This document shows positions 11,250 through 23,041 of a DNA stretch of 64,000 bases, one piece after another. Each line of letters opens with the position of its first letter. Within the stretch, counting starts at the first letter, position 1. The DNA comes from Evernia prunastri (taxonomy: Eukaryota > Ascomycota > Lecanoromycetes > Lecanorales > Parmeliaceae), in contig NKYR01000044.1 in assembly GCA_003184365.1 (NCBI GenBank), positions 232,023 through 296,022 on the forward strand, written 5' to 3'. The position numbers and the translations under genes were made by a program. The notes beneath the pieces were generated by a model. The model saw only the letters and a program-made list of their open reading frames with translations. It did no database searches and was not told where the DNA came from.

Positions 11250-14200
11250 TTAGGGGGTCACTGTCTCTGCAAGTTGAGGCCTGGTTTGCGAGCGCGCCTT
11301 GATGGCTGTACGGACGATTCCCAGGCATTCATCTATCTCAGCGGACCATTTCTCTTCTTCTTTGATCATCATAACGATTTCCTCTTCGGACTCCGGGAGC
11401 GAGTTTTGCCGTTCCCTTGTTCTCATATCTATCTCTCTTTTGGTTATGAAGAACCTTTGCTTCTTTTCAGGGTCCCAGGACAGCTTTCGCAGTTCTTGCG
11501 CAAGAGCAAACACGTCCCTGCCGTCATTATCTCTTGGGTCTAAGTCTGTCCCGGGATGTGCGCACAAGAGCTTCACAGCGCCTGGCTGAGCAACCATGAT
11601 CGCTCCTGTAAGAGGAGTCCTTCCGTCAAGATCTTTTGGATTTAGCTCAATATCGACGTGGCCCAATAGTAATACTACTGCACCTTCGGAAAACAATGTT
11701 GCCGCCATGTGCAGTACCGTTCTACCATAATGATTCCTCAGTTTTACATTAATGTCGACACACTCTAATAAGAGCTTGAGTATCGAAGTTCGACCGTATT
11801 GTGCTGCCTCAAACAGAGCAGTCTCGTTATGATTGTCCCTCAGATTCACGTCAATATCGGTATGAGATATCAAGAGCTTGACTGTAGAGGGATAACCGCA
11901 TTGTGTAGCCTGCGAAAGAGGACTCTTGCCAATCCAGTTCTTTGGGTTGACGTCAACATTGATATGAGATATCAAGAGCTTGACTATAAGAAGACGATTG
12001 TATTGTATAGCTATCGACAGAGGAGTCTCGTCACTCTCAGTCTTCAGATTCACGTCGACATCGGCACGAAATAGCAAGAGCTTGACGATAGAGAGATGAC
12101 CATGACGTGCCGCATTCAACAGAGCAGTCGAGCCATTATTGTCCTTCGAATTTACTTCAATGTTGGAATGATCTAGTAACATCTCTACGATGCCTTGATA
12201 ACCTCGAGCTGAAGCGGATGCAAGAGGTGTGACGCCGTCACTGTTCCCCAAATTGACCAGTATATTTTGCTGATTGAGCAGAGTTTTGACCATAGCTTCT
12301 CGGTCGTAAATTGTGGCGATGCCCAGTGGTGTCTCAGTAATCACATTGCTGAGCCCACGCTGGTTCACGTTCACAAGGCTTTGTAACAGCAGCATTTCCA
12401 CCACGGCTTGATGACCTTGATAAGTTGCCCACCACAACGGCGTCCGGTGAGTAGAATCCTCAGTGTCTGCTTTGAAACCATGATTCAAAAGCTCTAAGAC
12501 CATCTTTTCGAACCCGAGATATGCGAAACATGCATTGCAGAGAACGGGGTGCGTGAATCGAGGAAACGAACGGAATAAAGAGCGCCATCCCTGTGAAACA
12601 TCATCCGGTTGGCACATGAGACTCTGTGGTCGTCTTTGGCCAGTCTTATCAAGAGTCCCTTCACGTTCTGCGGGCCACATAGATTTGTATGGGCTGCCCA
12701 GTAGCTTGCAGCGTATTCGAAAAAGGGATCTCGTTTGTCTTCGTGGGCTTCCCAGTAGTTTGGAGTATATTCGGTAATGAAATCAGGGGTTTCTACTAGT
12801 CCTGTTCCGGTGAACTTTTCGTACAGTAAATAGGTGAGACAGCTTATTGCAATGTCCTGGTGGGCAAAGCCTAGAAGTCTTTCACCATTCCGTCTGAAAT
12901 AGTCTTGAGTAGTATAGTGGACCAGTCTAATGATCTGTCTTTCATCATCGACGATGACTAAGCCTGCACAGAAACCCACAATCTCGTTAATGTCACTAAG
13001 GTCTTCTTTATCAAGTTCTGGCGTCCTAGGCTCGATTGCCAAGGCGTGTTGTACCTCCTTGACTGTCATAAGCCTCTCCGAAAACGTAAGCCATCCCAAC
13101 AGCCGTTTTGTATCATGTCGGCATCCTTGCATTTGGTTCTCAATTCTCTGCATTGCCCCATGGTAGGCAATATCGAGAGCGTCAGATCCTGTGGGCAGTA
13201 ACTCCAGCGCTTTCTTGATTAACTTAGGGCTTGCCTTGTCTCTGAGTGAATCCATATGCAGTTGAGCCAGTAGGAACCTTACTCATTTCATTAGCAGAAT
13301 CCGCGTGGTAGGGCAGCAACGTACATTCCGTCGACCGCATCCATTATGGCACCTACTACGGTCTGTTGTAAATCGTGGTCCTTCCTGACGCAGTTTCGTA
13401 GATCTAGAATGTGCCCCTCGACGTATCTTTTAATGTCCTCAGAGCTAGCCCGAACATCCAAACAGAGGGGTTGGCGGATTTCCGAAGCCAGAGATGGAAT
13501 GTAACGCGAGGTCGTCAACAGATTGAAGTGACGAAGATCTTTTAATGTGCAAAGACGTTCGACCAACGTCTGACGGACATGACCCTCGTTCCCTAACTCG
13601 TCGAGGGCGTCCAATATGAGATAAATCCGCGAAAAAGGCGCCATCGAGGATGCCGTCGTCTCCAACACCTCTGCTGAACTAGGTCGGGTTCCTTTATCTT
13701 TGTGATACTGGTACTTCTTCATGATAACCTCTGGGATTGAAGCGCAGCCATGAAGTAGTTGCTTTGTTACACTTGCAATAAGGTTGGTAGGCGTCTGCTC
13801 ATCTTGCCTTCTATAGTCTCAATATATATACGCGATTGCGACGTTCACCCCATCAAAAAAGCTGCTGCATGTAATCTATTACAAGTGATGACAGCATAGT
13901 CTTGCCTACTGACAGTCAGTCTCGACTTTGTTCGCGAGATCTTGACCCCATAAAGACCACTGACCAGCACCAGGCATCCCTTGGCAGACCAGTGTCTTTC
14001 CCTCCTTGCTTACCCATTCTTGAAAACTTTCTGACTCCAACAGCCACGAACCTGTACCTTCTTGCCGTCTTGCAGACAAGTCGCTTTGCTGTGATGCGAA
14101 GTTGAGTGGTGACAGCCATTGCAGTACCGCCTGTCGCTCTTGTTCACTCTGGTTCAACCTCAAATTTTGAGTATCTTGAGCTATAACATCGACCGTGTCG

Positions 14201-14774
14201 TTGGTCGCTCGAGACACTTGACTAGCTCAGAGTGAGCTACTATACAGCATTTGATCTTCGCAAGGTCGGATATGACAAGATCCAATCTTCTGTTACTGAA
14301 CGTTACTCACCTGGCAAGACTAATATTGAACGCATTCAGAACGCTTGTGCTAGACACCATGCGATCTCGCAAATCCTTGACGGTAGCGGAATCCCATTTC
14401 AGCTTCTTCAAAGCCTTGTGAGTCTTGGAGCCCAGGCCCGAGGACTCAGTACCCAAAGCCTCGTTCTTCCGTATCAGCTTTTCGGTATCCTCGAGAACGT
14501 TGCGACAGCCATGCACCAATTCTGAGAGGTCTTTGACTTGCTTATCAGTAACTTGAGGCCCAGAGAAGTTCTTCGCGATGTCATCGAGAACGAAAGAAAG
14601 ACCGGCGACCCTAGAATCACTTAAGAAACTTTGATTATTGGTAAGATGAAATCACAGTGTTTACTCAGTTTGAATGGCATTGAATTGACCAGAGGCGTCT
14701 CGAAACCTGCCCCAGATGGTACGTGCCAGAGTCGAGATTGCTATGATATCCCCAACACCGTATCCAAAAGACAT
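11250..14774 (-). pseudogene. NLR-like NACHT-ankyrin STAND protein, broken
   Basis: Read on the minus strand, exons 14774-14665, 14610-14311 and 14221-13965 encode an N-terminal helical domain typical of fungal STAND proteins (MSFGYGVGDIIAISTLA; later HGCRNVLEDTEKLI and VLNAFNISLA). The next intron (13964-13906) joins GMPGAG to KT, giving a Walker A. Downstream are Walker B (YLILDALDEL), a short intron near 13314-13268, the NACHT-associated region (LLGWLTFSERLMTVKEVQHA), and about ten ankyrin repeats running to 11250 (for example HRTPLWWATYQGHQAVVEML). Three lesions interrupt it: a frameshift at the T6 tract 13855-13860, a TGA at 13819-13821 where the family normally has Cys before a DYRRQDEQ block, and a frameshift near 12515 just before the ankyrins. 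No intron I tested rescues the first two. Intact relatives act as intracellular sensors in non-self recognition and heterokaryon incompatibility. The domain assignment is secure; sequencing error remains an alternative to true decay. Confidence 0.82.
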
Positions 14775-16705
14775 GCTCGCTGGGTTTTCACCCCCGGTAG
14801 AAGCAGAAATGAAGATGCCAAGGGATTTCCTGCAAGATGGTAAAGACGTGAAGTATAGAGAAGAAAGAACGAGATAGATACAGGGAAGCGCCTCAGCCTT
14901 GCTTATGTGCTTGACTACCTCCGCACTATGCAAGGTGACATACTGCCAAGACACTAATACCTTTGAGGATCCTGCTTTTGAACTCGGTCCCTCCTCCGTC
15001 GATGTTACGTTTGGCATCGATGCTGTTGTTGTTGAGTATGTTTAATCCTACGAATCCACGGACTCGGATTCCACCATTGTTACACAAAATCTTTTTCTCT
15101 AGGCTTTACAGTAAAACCACCAAGTGTAGAAATTGTATGGTGTGATATGACTTGATTATTTTTACTACTTTTCTGAAGAAGGATATCCTTCTCCTTATAT
15201 GGCCAATATGTCTATGTTGCCACCAAATGTACTCCGAAATTTCTACCTGACACGCTGTCCTCACAGTACAATTTTCTATGGTGGCGGTAATCACACCACC
15301 GCCAAGGCTTGGGAGGCGTTGCCACCACATTGCCAAGTGTGAGAAATATGGATAATGTGGAAGGAATACCATGGTCCATTTCGCCATGGCGTATAGCCTC
15401 AATATGGCTCATGGCTCAAATGGCCTCAAATCCAACACCAAGACCTGTAAAGTACCGAGTTCCAGCTCGGGAGGAGTACGAATCACCTCGGCTAGGTAAG
15501 GAATTGCATATGCTGAACATATACTTCCTACTCTTTCTAGGGTCTCCGCTTGAACATATTCGAGCTACCTCTCATAAATACCAAAATTTGCGGTCAATCT
15601 GTCCTATTTATAGATTCTTGCTGTCCAAGATTTCTTTCATGATAATTACCTACCAAAAGTCGTGCAAAGATCATGTGTAGCGACAAATGCAGTATTTCTT
15701 AGACTCAAGAGGTGCGCTGTCGACAAGATGTAACGGGTCGAAAAGAAAAGAGCCTTCGTCCGAATACCCACGCTGTACTCAGCCGAGTTGTCCTTATGAT
15801 GGAGTCTGAAGATGAGAGGCAAATCTTCGTCTAGAATGAATTAAGTCTACTTTTAAAGCAAAAGTGTGACCAAGAGTCGTATAAAGTTCGTACCTTTACC
15901 CTTTCGGCAAATCAAGAGGTGCTGGCTTCGCATTCGCTTCGTGAACAGCAACAACAAGTCCCCAATTCGTCGTCAGGTTCCCCCAGGGTTTCCGTGGACC
16001 TCGACCCCGCCTTGTCCTAGCGAGCCTTTAGCCGGGAAAGAAACATGTGGTAGACGCAGAACACTTGCCATGGATATTCTGAGCAAACCCTTGCGCTCCT
16101 GTGCAAGACTAGAACCCCACTTTCGTCAAACAGAGGTCGCTTATCAAAGAGGCAGTCCCATATCATGAAAAGTTGGTCCCTCGTCCGCTAATATTTGGCG
16201 TTGCAGCAACGGTTCATATACAATAAGCATGAGCTTCGTCTATGGGAGCGCAATATTTGGTCAGGACAAGTCCCTGCATTGATATCATGCCAAGGGACGA
16301 GATGGGAAGCGTGGAACGCTCGCTACGTAGGATCGGAGCTGCTGCAGCGGATTGACGCGCCCTCGCTTTAGGTCCCCGTCTTGAATCCGCGAAAGATAGA
16401 TACATTATCAACAATGTAAAGTACATTTGAGATTGAGATTCAAAGACTTGAGATTGGATGACACAAAGCGAGAAATCGTAGTCTATTTCTTTATGACGAC
16501 GAAAGGATTTTATATATCTCTAGAGACCCTTAGAACTAATATGCAATCTAGCTTGGTATCGATACTAATCTCTCTTTAATCCCTTCCCTCTCAACTCTCG
16601 CTAATAGAATCAAGTTCTCTTCACCTAGAAGAGCGGGACTGACGAATATCAGCTGCAATTGGGACTTTCGTGTAGGCCAGGCCGAGCTAGCAGGGCACTC
16701 CTGGT
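14775..16705. other. Intergenic, no gene recognised
   Basis: Contains the promoter of the NACHT-ankyrin relic and the 3' flank of the CBM18 gene. Around 15160-15420 there are short inverted motifs (TGGCGGT near 15281, its complement near 15297), but I see no terminal repeats or reading frame that would define an element. Confidence 0.4.
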
Positions 16706-19700
16706 CTAGGTGCGGTACACGAAGCTGTCGCCAGGGTACGGTTGGACAAAGTACCCCGTAGTATCCGTGACCTGCCCTCCCGCCGGAGGGGTGATGACGA
16801 ATTCCAGAGAACCCGCCTGATAGACATTGACCCACAGCACAGTCATAGGCAGGAACTGGCCCTGGGCCAGAGTGAAGGAGTAAACCGACGTGGTGCCGTG
16901 CGCGATGCTTTCCACGATCGCGGCGTCCGAATTGGTCCAACCGCTATAGGCGCTCGAATTCGCCCAGACGAAGCCGTAATCGTCGGTTCCGCTGTCGCTT
17001 AGAGTAACGCTGTAGTCGCCTGGGGGACCGTAGAAGTATCCTTCGAATACCACGCCGTAATTATATGCATCCGTTGTGACGGTCTGCCCGGGGAATAGGT
17101 AGGAGCCGTTCGCCTCGGTGTAGAAGTTGATGTTGTTTGGGAAAACCCCTTGGATGTCGATGTTCGTGGCGTTGTTGTTGAACCTCGCTGCATTCGGCTG
17201 ATTGCCCGATCCTGCATCTCCGGGGTCGGAAAACCCAAAGTATTGCATACCGGGGGTCGGCTGGACTACTGTGACGGTGGCTGCACCGTCGGTGCCTGTG
17301 CTTGTGGCAGTGTATATTGTAGTCGTAGGCGCGTAAAAGGTCACGGTTGTGGTCGATGGGGAAGGTGAAGATGAAGACTGACACGGCCCACTCTGGCATC
17401 CGGTGCCGCAATGAGCAGCATCGCTTCCGCAGTACTATGACGATGTCAGGAATGAGAATCTTAAGAACGGTGTCATTGAATAACTACCCCATATTGAGAA
17501 CAACAAGAACCTTGTGGCCAATTTCCACACACGGTATTCCCGTTCGTAGCGCCACAGGTCCCATCCGTAGTAGTGTCAAGGCCATTCATAGGCGCGCTCG
17601 AAGTAGGCGCAGGCAGAGACGATGCTGTGGTCAAGCTGGTGGATGAAGATGAGGATGATGACAAGCATGGCCCACTCTGGCATCCGTCGCCGCAATGAGT
17701 AGTATCATTCCCGCAGTACTAAATCTGATCAGTGCTGAAATCTTGAGAGCAACTTTGTTAAAAAAATTACCCCATATTGAGAGCAACAAGCACCCTCCGG
17801 CCAATTTCCACACACTGTGTTCCCATTGCTGGCACCGCAGGTACCATCTGTAGTATCAAGACTATTCGTCGACGCAGCCGAAGAAGTCGCAGTCGAAGGC
17901 GAGGTTGTTGTCGAGCTGGTTGACGACGACGAAGAAGACAAGGAGACACAAGGTCCACTTTGACACCCGGTCCCGCAATGGGCAGTATCATTCCCACAGT
18001 ACTAACAAAGACCTCATCAGCGGTTTTCTCTTAAGAAGGGCGGTTTTAAGCAAGTACCCCATATTGAGAACAGCAAGCACCCTCTGGCCAACTTCCACAC
18101 ACTGTATTGCCGTAATTGACGCCGCAGGTGCCATCTGTCGTATCAGCGCCATTCGTAGGCGCAGTTGAAACAGGCGAACTCGAAGTAGGAGGCGCACTCG
18201 AAGGCGATAATATCGAGCTAGTGGTCGAAGACGAAGAAGACAATGAGAGACACGGCCCATTTTGACAACCGGCCCCGCAGTGAGTAGTGTCGTTCCCACA
18301 ATACCGTAATGATGTCAGTAATGAGACTCTTCAAAACGATAGTCTGTCATCAAGTACTTACCCCGTATTGAGAACAACAAGCTCCCTCTGGCCAGTTTCC
18401 ACACACCGTGTTTCCATTTCCAACGCCACAAGTTCCGTCGAGAGTATCATCCCCACTGGCAGGCGCACTTGAAATCGGTGAACTCGAAGCAGGAGGCGCA
18501 CTCGGAGGCAACAATGACGTTGTCGAGCTAGTGATCAAAGACGAAGAAGACAATGAGAGACACGGTCCACTTTGACATCCGGTCCCGCAATGAGCGGTAT
18601 CGCTTCCACAGTACTAGCATATGGTCAGTAGTGAAATTCAAATGGTGTTGGAGAACGAGTACCCCATATTGAGAACAGCAAGCTCCCTCTGGCCAGTCTC
18701 CGCAAATTGTGTTTCCATTCCCAGCGCCACAAGATCCATTTGTAGTCTGAAGCCCATTGACAGGTGTACTCGAAGGTGAGGCGGGTACAGGCTCTTGTGT
18801 TCCAGATGCCGCTATAGCTGTAGCGGACGTTGTCGACGACACCGGGCTGTTTTCCGAGGATAGTGCCGTTATGAGGGATGTCAAAGAGCGAACCGTTAAG
18901 GATACGTTCAGGCCAGACGACGTCCTCATTGAGTTGGAAGTACTCAAAATTGAAAAATTCGCTGTCGTGTGTACATTACTCGTCGGTAAAGTTGCGATCG
19001 AGCTTTGATTATGGACAATCGGAGGAATATTGAGAGGAGAAGTTTTTGACAGGAACGAAGAGCCGGATGACGAAGAGCTAGCTGTCGAGAGTGTACTGAC
19101 GCCAAGCGGCGTGCTTATCGACCTTGACACACTCGAGGTAGAGGAACCCGTTGTTGGCGTAATGGAGCTAGTAGTGCTCGAAACGAACGGACTCACCGAC
19201 GTGCTTATGGAGCTGATCGGCAAAGTGGAGATCGAGATACCAGTACTTCGGCCTGTCGCTACGCTTGCTGAGGAAGACAGGCTACTGCTAGGGAGAACTG
19301 ATGAAGAAGGATAGTCGGCAAGTCGACCGTTCGGATTAGCCTGTAGATACCCTGGGCACGTATCCACTAAACACGATCAGCATTGCTTCTCCTAATCGGA
19401 GTGAGAATCTGACTCACCAGATGCTTCAGTCAAAGTTATAGCCGTACAATTAGCCGGTATCGCCGCCAAGAAGTATACTTGGATAGCGCCGGTGGGATCA
19501 GAACATAAAGCAGCAGTGCCGTTGGAAAAAGTTTCATTCTTCCATACAAGTGTGTCTGCGGTCAATTGCCAAGTTGTCGAGATATTGCCAACATCGCCAG
19601 AAGGAGCAAACAGCGCTGATGTCACACCCGAGGAGGTGGAGTATGTCATAGGAGTCCCAGTATTCACGAGTGACAGCTGCCCGGCCGGGTTCACATTGAA

Positions 19701-20087
19701 TAGTGGCGAATGGGTACAATTGCTTGTGCCTTGACCGTCTGGGGTGGGGAAAGTCAAGGTGTCGCGACGAAGCAGCGCGCTGTTTCCTGGGGCTCGGTAG
19801 CTGACCAGAAAGTCTGGGTTTGAGGAGGGAGTACTAGCGGCTGGTGCAGACGAATTCGATCCTCTGGCTAAGATTAGATGGATCCATTGTCAACAGGGTT
19901 TTCAAATAACGCACGGTTTATTGGGCATGGCACCACCGCCTACTGGGACACCTGAGGGGCCAGGCAAGTACGGGAGGCCGGGCAAGCAAGTCGGAACAGA
20001 CTCGGTAACGATAACGACATCTTGACCAACGGCCGTGGTAGATAATAGCAATGCGTAAAGTACAGAATTCAAATTTAGATACCCCAT
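16706..20087 (-). CDS. Cell-wall protein: DUF7908-like, five CBM18, GLEYA-like
   Basis: Nine exon blocks are read on the minus strand: 20087-19915, 19863-19418, 19366-18663, 18613-18362, 18303-18058, 18001-17771, 17718-17488 and 17434-16706. (Eight are listed; the ninth would exist only if an extra intron is present.) They total 1004 codons. In order: a signal peptide (MGYLNLNSVLYALLLSTTAVG); a DUF7908-like domain (FNVNPAGQLSLVNTG and LVWKNETFSNGTAALC); a long Ser/Thr linker; five CBM18 modules of the form CGxxNGNTVCGNWPxGACCSQYG then YCG..CGxGCQSGPC, separated by Ser-rich linkers; and a C-terminal GLEYA-like domain (FEGYFYGPPGDYSVTLSDSG and MTVLWVNVYQAGSLEFVITP). CBM18 binds chitin and GLEYA domains bind carbohydrate, so a wall-bound or secreted lectin or adhesin is likely. 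Each CBM18 is cut by a phase-0 intron at the same Gly-Tyr junction. The intron inside the second module lacks a normal AG acceptor (CGG at 18306-18304), so that exon may be skipped. No transmembrane segment is seen. Confidence 0.88.
17488..18663 (-). repeat. Tandem array of CBM18 exon-intron units
   Basis: Four internal exons of 231 to 252 nt (18613-18362, 18303-18058, 18001-17771, 17718-17488) each encode the second half of one CBM18, a Ser-rich linker and the first half of the next. All begin with TAC or TAT and end with GGG, in phase 0, and are separated by introns of about 50 to 58 nt. The repeated unit is therefore one exon plus one intron, as expected from unequal crossing over. Introns differ more than exons, so the copies are not recent. 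Confidence 0.85.
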
Positions 20088-20789
20088 CTTTGCAGAGATA
20101 GAGGTTAGAGATTAGATTGAAGACGCGGACACGTTCAAGATTTATTAATTCCTGCAGAGGAATGTCAACCAGTTTACGCGCACATTCCGCTCCTGTTTCA
20201 GAACAATGCATTCGGCACACATTCCTTTAGCCTTCTATCTAAAATGAGCTGGGTCTGTTTTTTCAGTTGCAGAAACTTCTTAACATGAGCTGGGTTCTAT
20301 ATCTTCCCTCAAAAGCATTTGTGATCAAATGTGTGGAATGCATCTTCTCGCGTAGGATAACAGAAAAATACGATCAAGCGAGATTAAAAATTATGAGTGG
20401 TTGGTAGGACAACAAACCAAAAGTGATCGTACTGATGCGAACAGCTAGAGAAGCTTCCTTTGTTGGTCTTTGAGGCGCGTACCCATTGAATGCATTACAG
20501 CGCGTGGAGACACATATTTTCTGTAGAAGGGCTTGAAAGACATCGTATCTGTCGTTGCGAATCAAGCGCAACAAACAACACATCGCCTACAGCCGGGCTG
20601 CCTCCCACCCTCGTACGAAACCGTAACGGTCCATGCTGCAGTCGCCGCACTCTTGCCGTATCAGCGCAGAGATCAGTACGCACAGAACAGCGCCGTAAGA
20701 AAGGCATAGGCATGGACACATCACTCGCAGCCCATATCCCAGAAGCCCGTCTCCATCTGCGCTCCAAGATTAGCAAACACTCAACCGAG
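20088..20789. other. Intergenic, no gene recognised
   Basis: Promoter side of the CBM18 gene and 3' side of the Thi20-like gene, both on the minus strand. No coding evidence. Confidence 0.4.
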
Positions 20790-23041
20790 CTAGTCGTAAC
20801 AAAGGGGAAAAAAGGGGAAAAAAGGGGGAAATAAATATAATCCACCCACCCTAGTAGCATGCAAAAAAACCCCCACCAGCGCCTCGATCTGGCTCGCCGA
20901 CTGCAGCACCGCCTGCGTTTCCAACACCTCTACCGCACACACGCGCACACATTAGCCTCGGCTCCAACCATACCATACACATCCCATCCCAGTGCCAGTA
21001 CCACAAACACAAACAACACAGACAACACAAACACAATCACAAAACAACACAAACACAAACAACGCACAAACATACCTTCCCCCTTCCCCACCGCATCCGT
21101 ATAATCATCCGCGACGTAATTCTCGATCCACCTCCAGTACCGATTCCCCCGCTCCCCGCTCACCGTGCCCGGGTCGTCGTGCAGGCGCCGCGCGATGGCG
21201 CCGTAGCCGAGGAGGCAGGGGGCGAAGGCGACCTGGAGGGCGAAGTGGCTCTGGGCGTGCGCGACGTCGAGGACGTAGCGGGTGTAGGCGGTGCAGGCTG
21301 TACGATAGTAAGGAGGGTGAGCTGGGGGGTGGGAAAGAAGGGGGAGGGGGAAAGAACGGGGAGGGAAGGGGAAGGGCGGGTTGGTTTACCCTGGTGTTCT
21401 TCCTGTTTCTCGACTTCTTCCTTTGAGAGGCCAAATTCGGCGCAGTAGTCCAGGTGAAGGGACATTTCGCGTTGGATGTGGAGGATCTCTCCTGCGGCCT
21501 GGGGTGAGTTGGGATTTTAGTTACGTGATTTATTCAGACAAGGGCCGAGAGAGAGAGGCTGGATGGGGGGGGAAGTGTACACACCGCAGCGATGTCGGCC
21601 ATCGAGTTCGATTTGTATGCGCTGAGGGCTTTCGCCCTTGCGAATTGCACCTTTTCTCGGATCAGCATGGGTTAGCTTATGTGTCAATTCAAGCTGCTCT
21701 GTCGGAAGGGGTAAGAATGATCACGGACTAGGAAGAGGTAATCCTGGACGAGGTAGTTTTTGAATTTCTCAACCGGCAGCGTTCCGTCGCCGATGCGCTG
21801 CACGAAACCGTGATGGACGTGGGCGTGCCAGACGGGTTTCACATCCTCGCGGTTCAAGAGGTATTCGATGAAGTACCCTCTAACGGACATTTGTCAGGAT
21901 CAAGCGACGAAGCTAGCTAGCGGTCGTGAAAGGGAAAGGGGCATACGGGGAGAACGGAAGAACATATGTAGAGTGGAAGTAGTTGACCCGGCCACTGCCG
22001 TTGCTAATCCCAGCTTCAATATATCGGCAAGCTTTCTGAGCCGCCAATGGCACGGCGTCCCCAAGGGCGAGGTTCGAGGCGATTGCAGCTGAGAAGGCTG
22101 ATTAACCGCCGCAAGATCATAGTCTCTGAAGCGGACAACATACGACCAAGAGCAGATGCCGCTCCCTGCGGGATCCCAGTTGTGACATGAGCAGTCTTAA
22201 TGAGGGTCGCATCCGTCCCGTCGTAGAGAACGTGTACAACGATCTGCTTGTCAGAGTCGTGTTTTGGCGGTTCAAGATTCCCAGTCAGAGGCAATTCGTA
22301 CCCTTGCAGAAGGACGTATTCAGGTCCAAAACCGTACACGGCTTTAGCAAGATGGATGAGGTCGTCCAGATTACGAGTTTCCCGTACGAAAGGAGCTCCT
22401 GCCTTGCGCAGTAGGAATAGTGCCTCTGAAACGCTCAGCGTCAATACCGTGGTTAGCTGCAGTAACGCTGTCTGGAACAGTTGTATTGCAAGATGCGGCG
22501 ATGGGCCTGTTTCGCTTTCAAGATGAGGGACCTACACTTCTGTAAGCCTGTGAAGGGCACGTGGAAAGCGTAGGAGCGCAGGCCGATTTACTTGATCAAC
22601 GACGACGAAATTCGTGTCGTGCCGTCTTAACGCGTCAACTACGATTTGTACAACTTCTGCCGAAGCCAGAACCCCTTGACCGAAAGAAGAGGATCAGTCT
22701 TTTTCTGCAGACCTTACTGTGAAGATCATTACCAATTTTCACAACCTCCACCCCACCACCATCAAAGCAGCCATCAATAGCCTTCTTTACAAAGACCGCA
22801 GGCGGGCAATATTGTTCATCATCGGCCCCAATGCTCTGTGCTGTCAAAGCGGTCGTTACGGTCGTGGCATCGCATCCATGAGCGGCAATGACCTTTTGGT
22901 CTGCTTCGACGCCGCTGCCGAAGGTGGCGTCTTAGCATGCCTACCTTTCGCGCAGGCATCGATTCTGCGCTGTTCGGAGACCACTTACGTTACGCCGGAA
23001 CTATGGGAGGCTCCTATAACCAAAATTCGTTTTTCAGACAT
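20790..23041 (-). CDS. Thi20-type fusion: degenerate HMP-P kinase plus TenA thiaminase II
   Basis: Ten exons sum to 514 codons: 23041-22989, 22914-22733, 22674-22592, 22531-22147, 22097-21947, 21879-21729, 21650-21585, 21498-21390, 21297-21076 and 20929-20790. The ATG at 23041 sits in an ACCATGT context. Residues 1 to about 280 follow the ThiD hydroxymethylpyrimidine-phosphate kinase (VEADQKVIAAHGC, TALTAQSIGADD, FSAAIASNLALG, ACRYIEAGI). But the SGGAG loop reads SGVTG, the KGGH block reads LQGYE, and the HGTGC anion-hole motif is replaced by AASAL, so kinase activity is unlikely. Residues about 300 to 490 are TenA/thiaminase II (VKPVWHAHVHHGFVQRIGDG, NYLVQDYLFLVQFARAKALS, FAPCLLGYGAIA with the family cysteine, WIENYVADDYTDAV) and look complete. 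In yeasts and moulds this fusion serves thiamin pyrimidine synthesis and salvage. A canonical paralog elsewhere would be expected if this copy cannot phosphorylate. Confidence 0.87.

Noticed and set aside
12535..12777. Possible intron joining NACHT and ankyrin parts
   Set aside because: Similarity to the family is continuous across the frame change, so a small indel explains it better than splicing.
15199..15420. Short inverted motifs suggesting a transposable element
   Set aside because: Arms are only about seven bases and no element boundaries or target duplication could be defined.
18757..19314. Plus-strand frames inside the CBM18 gene
   Set aside because: Antisense shadows of Ser/Thr-rich coding sequence.
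21105..21465. Pro/Arg-rich frames overlapping the TenA exons
   Set aside because: Other-frame reading of the GC-rich exon 9 and its intron; the spliced TenA frame explains the region.
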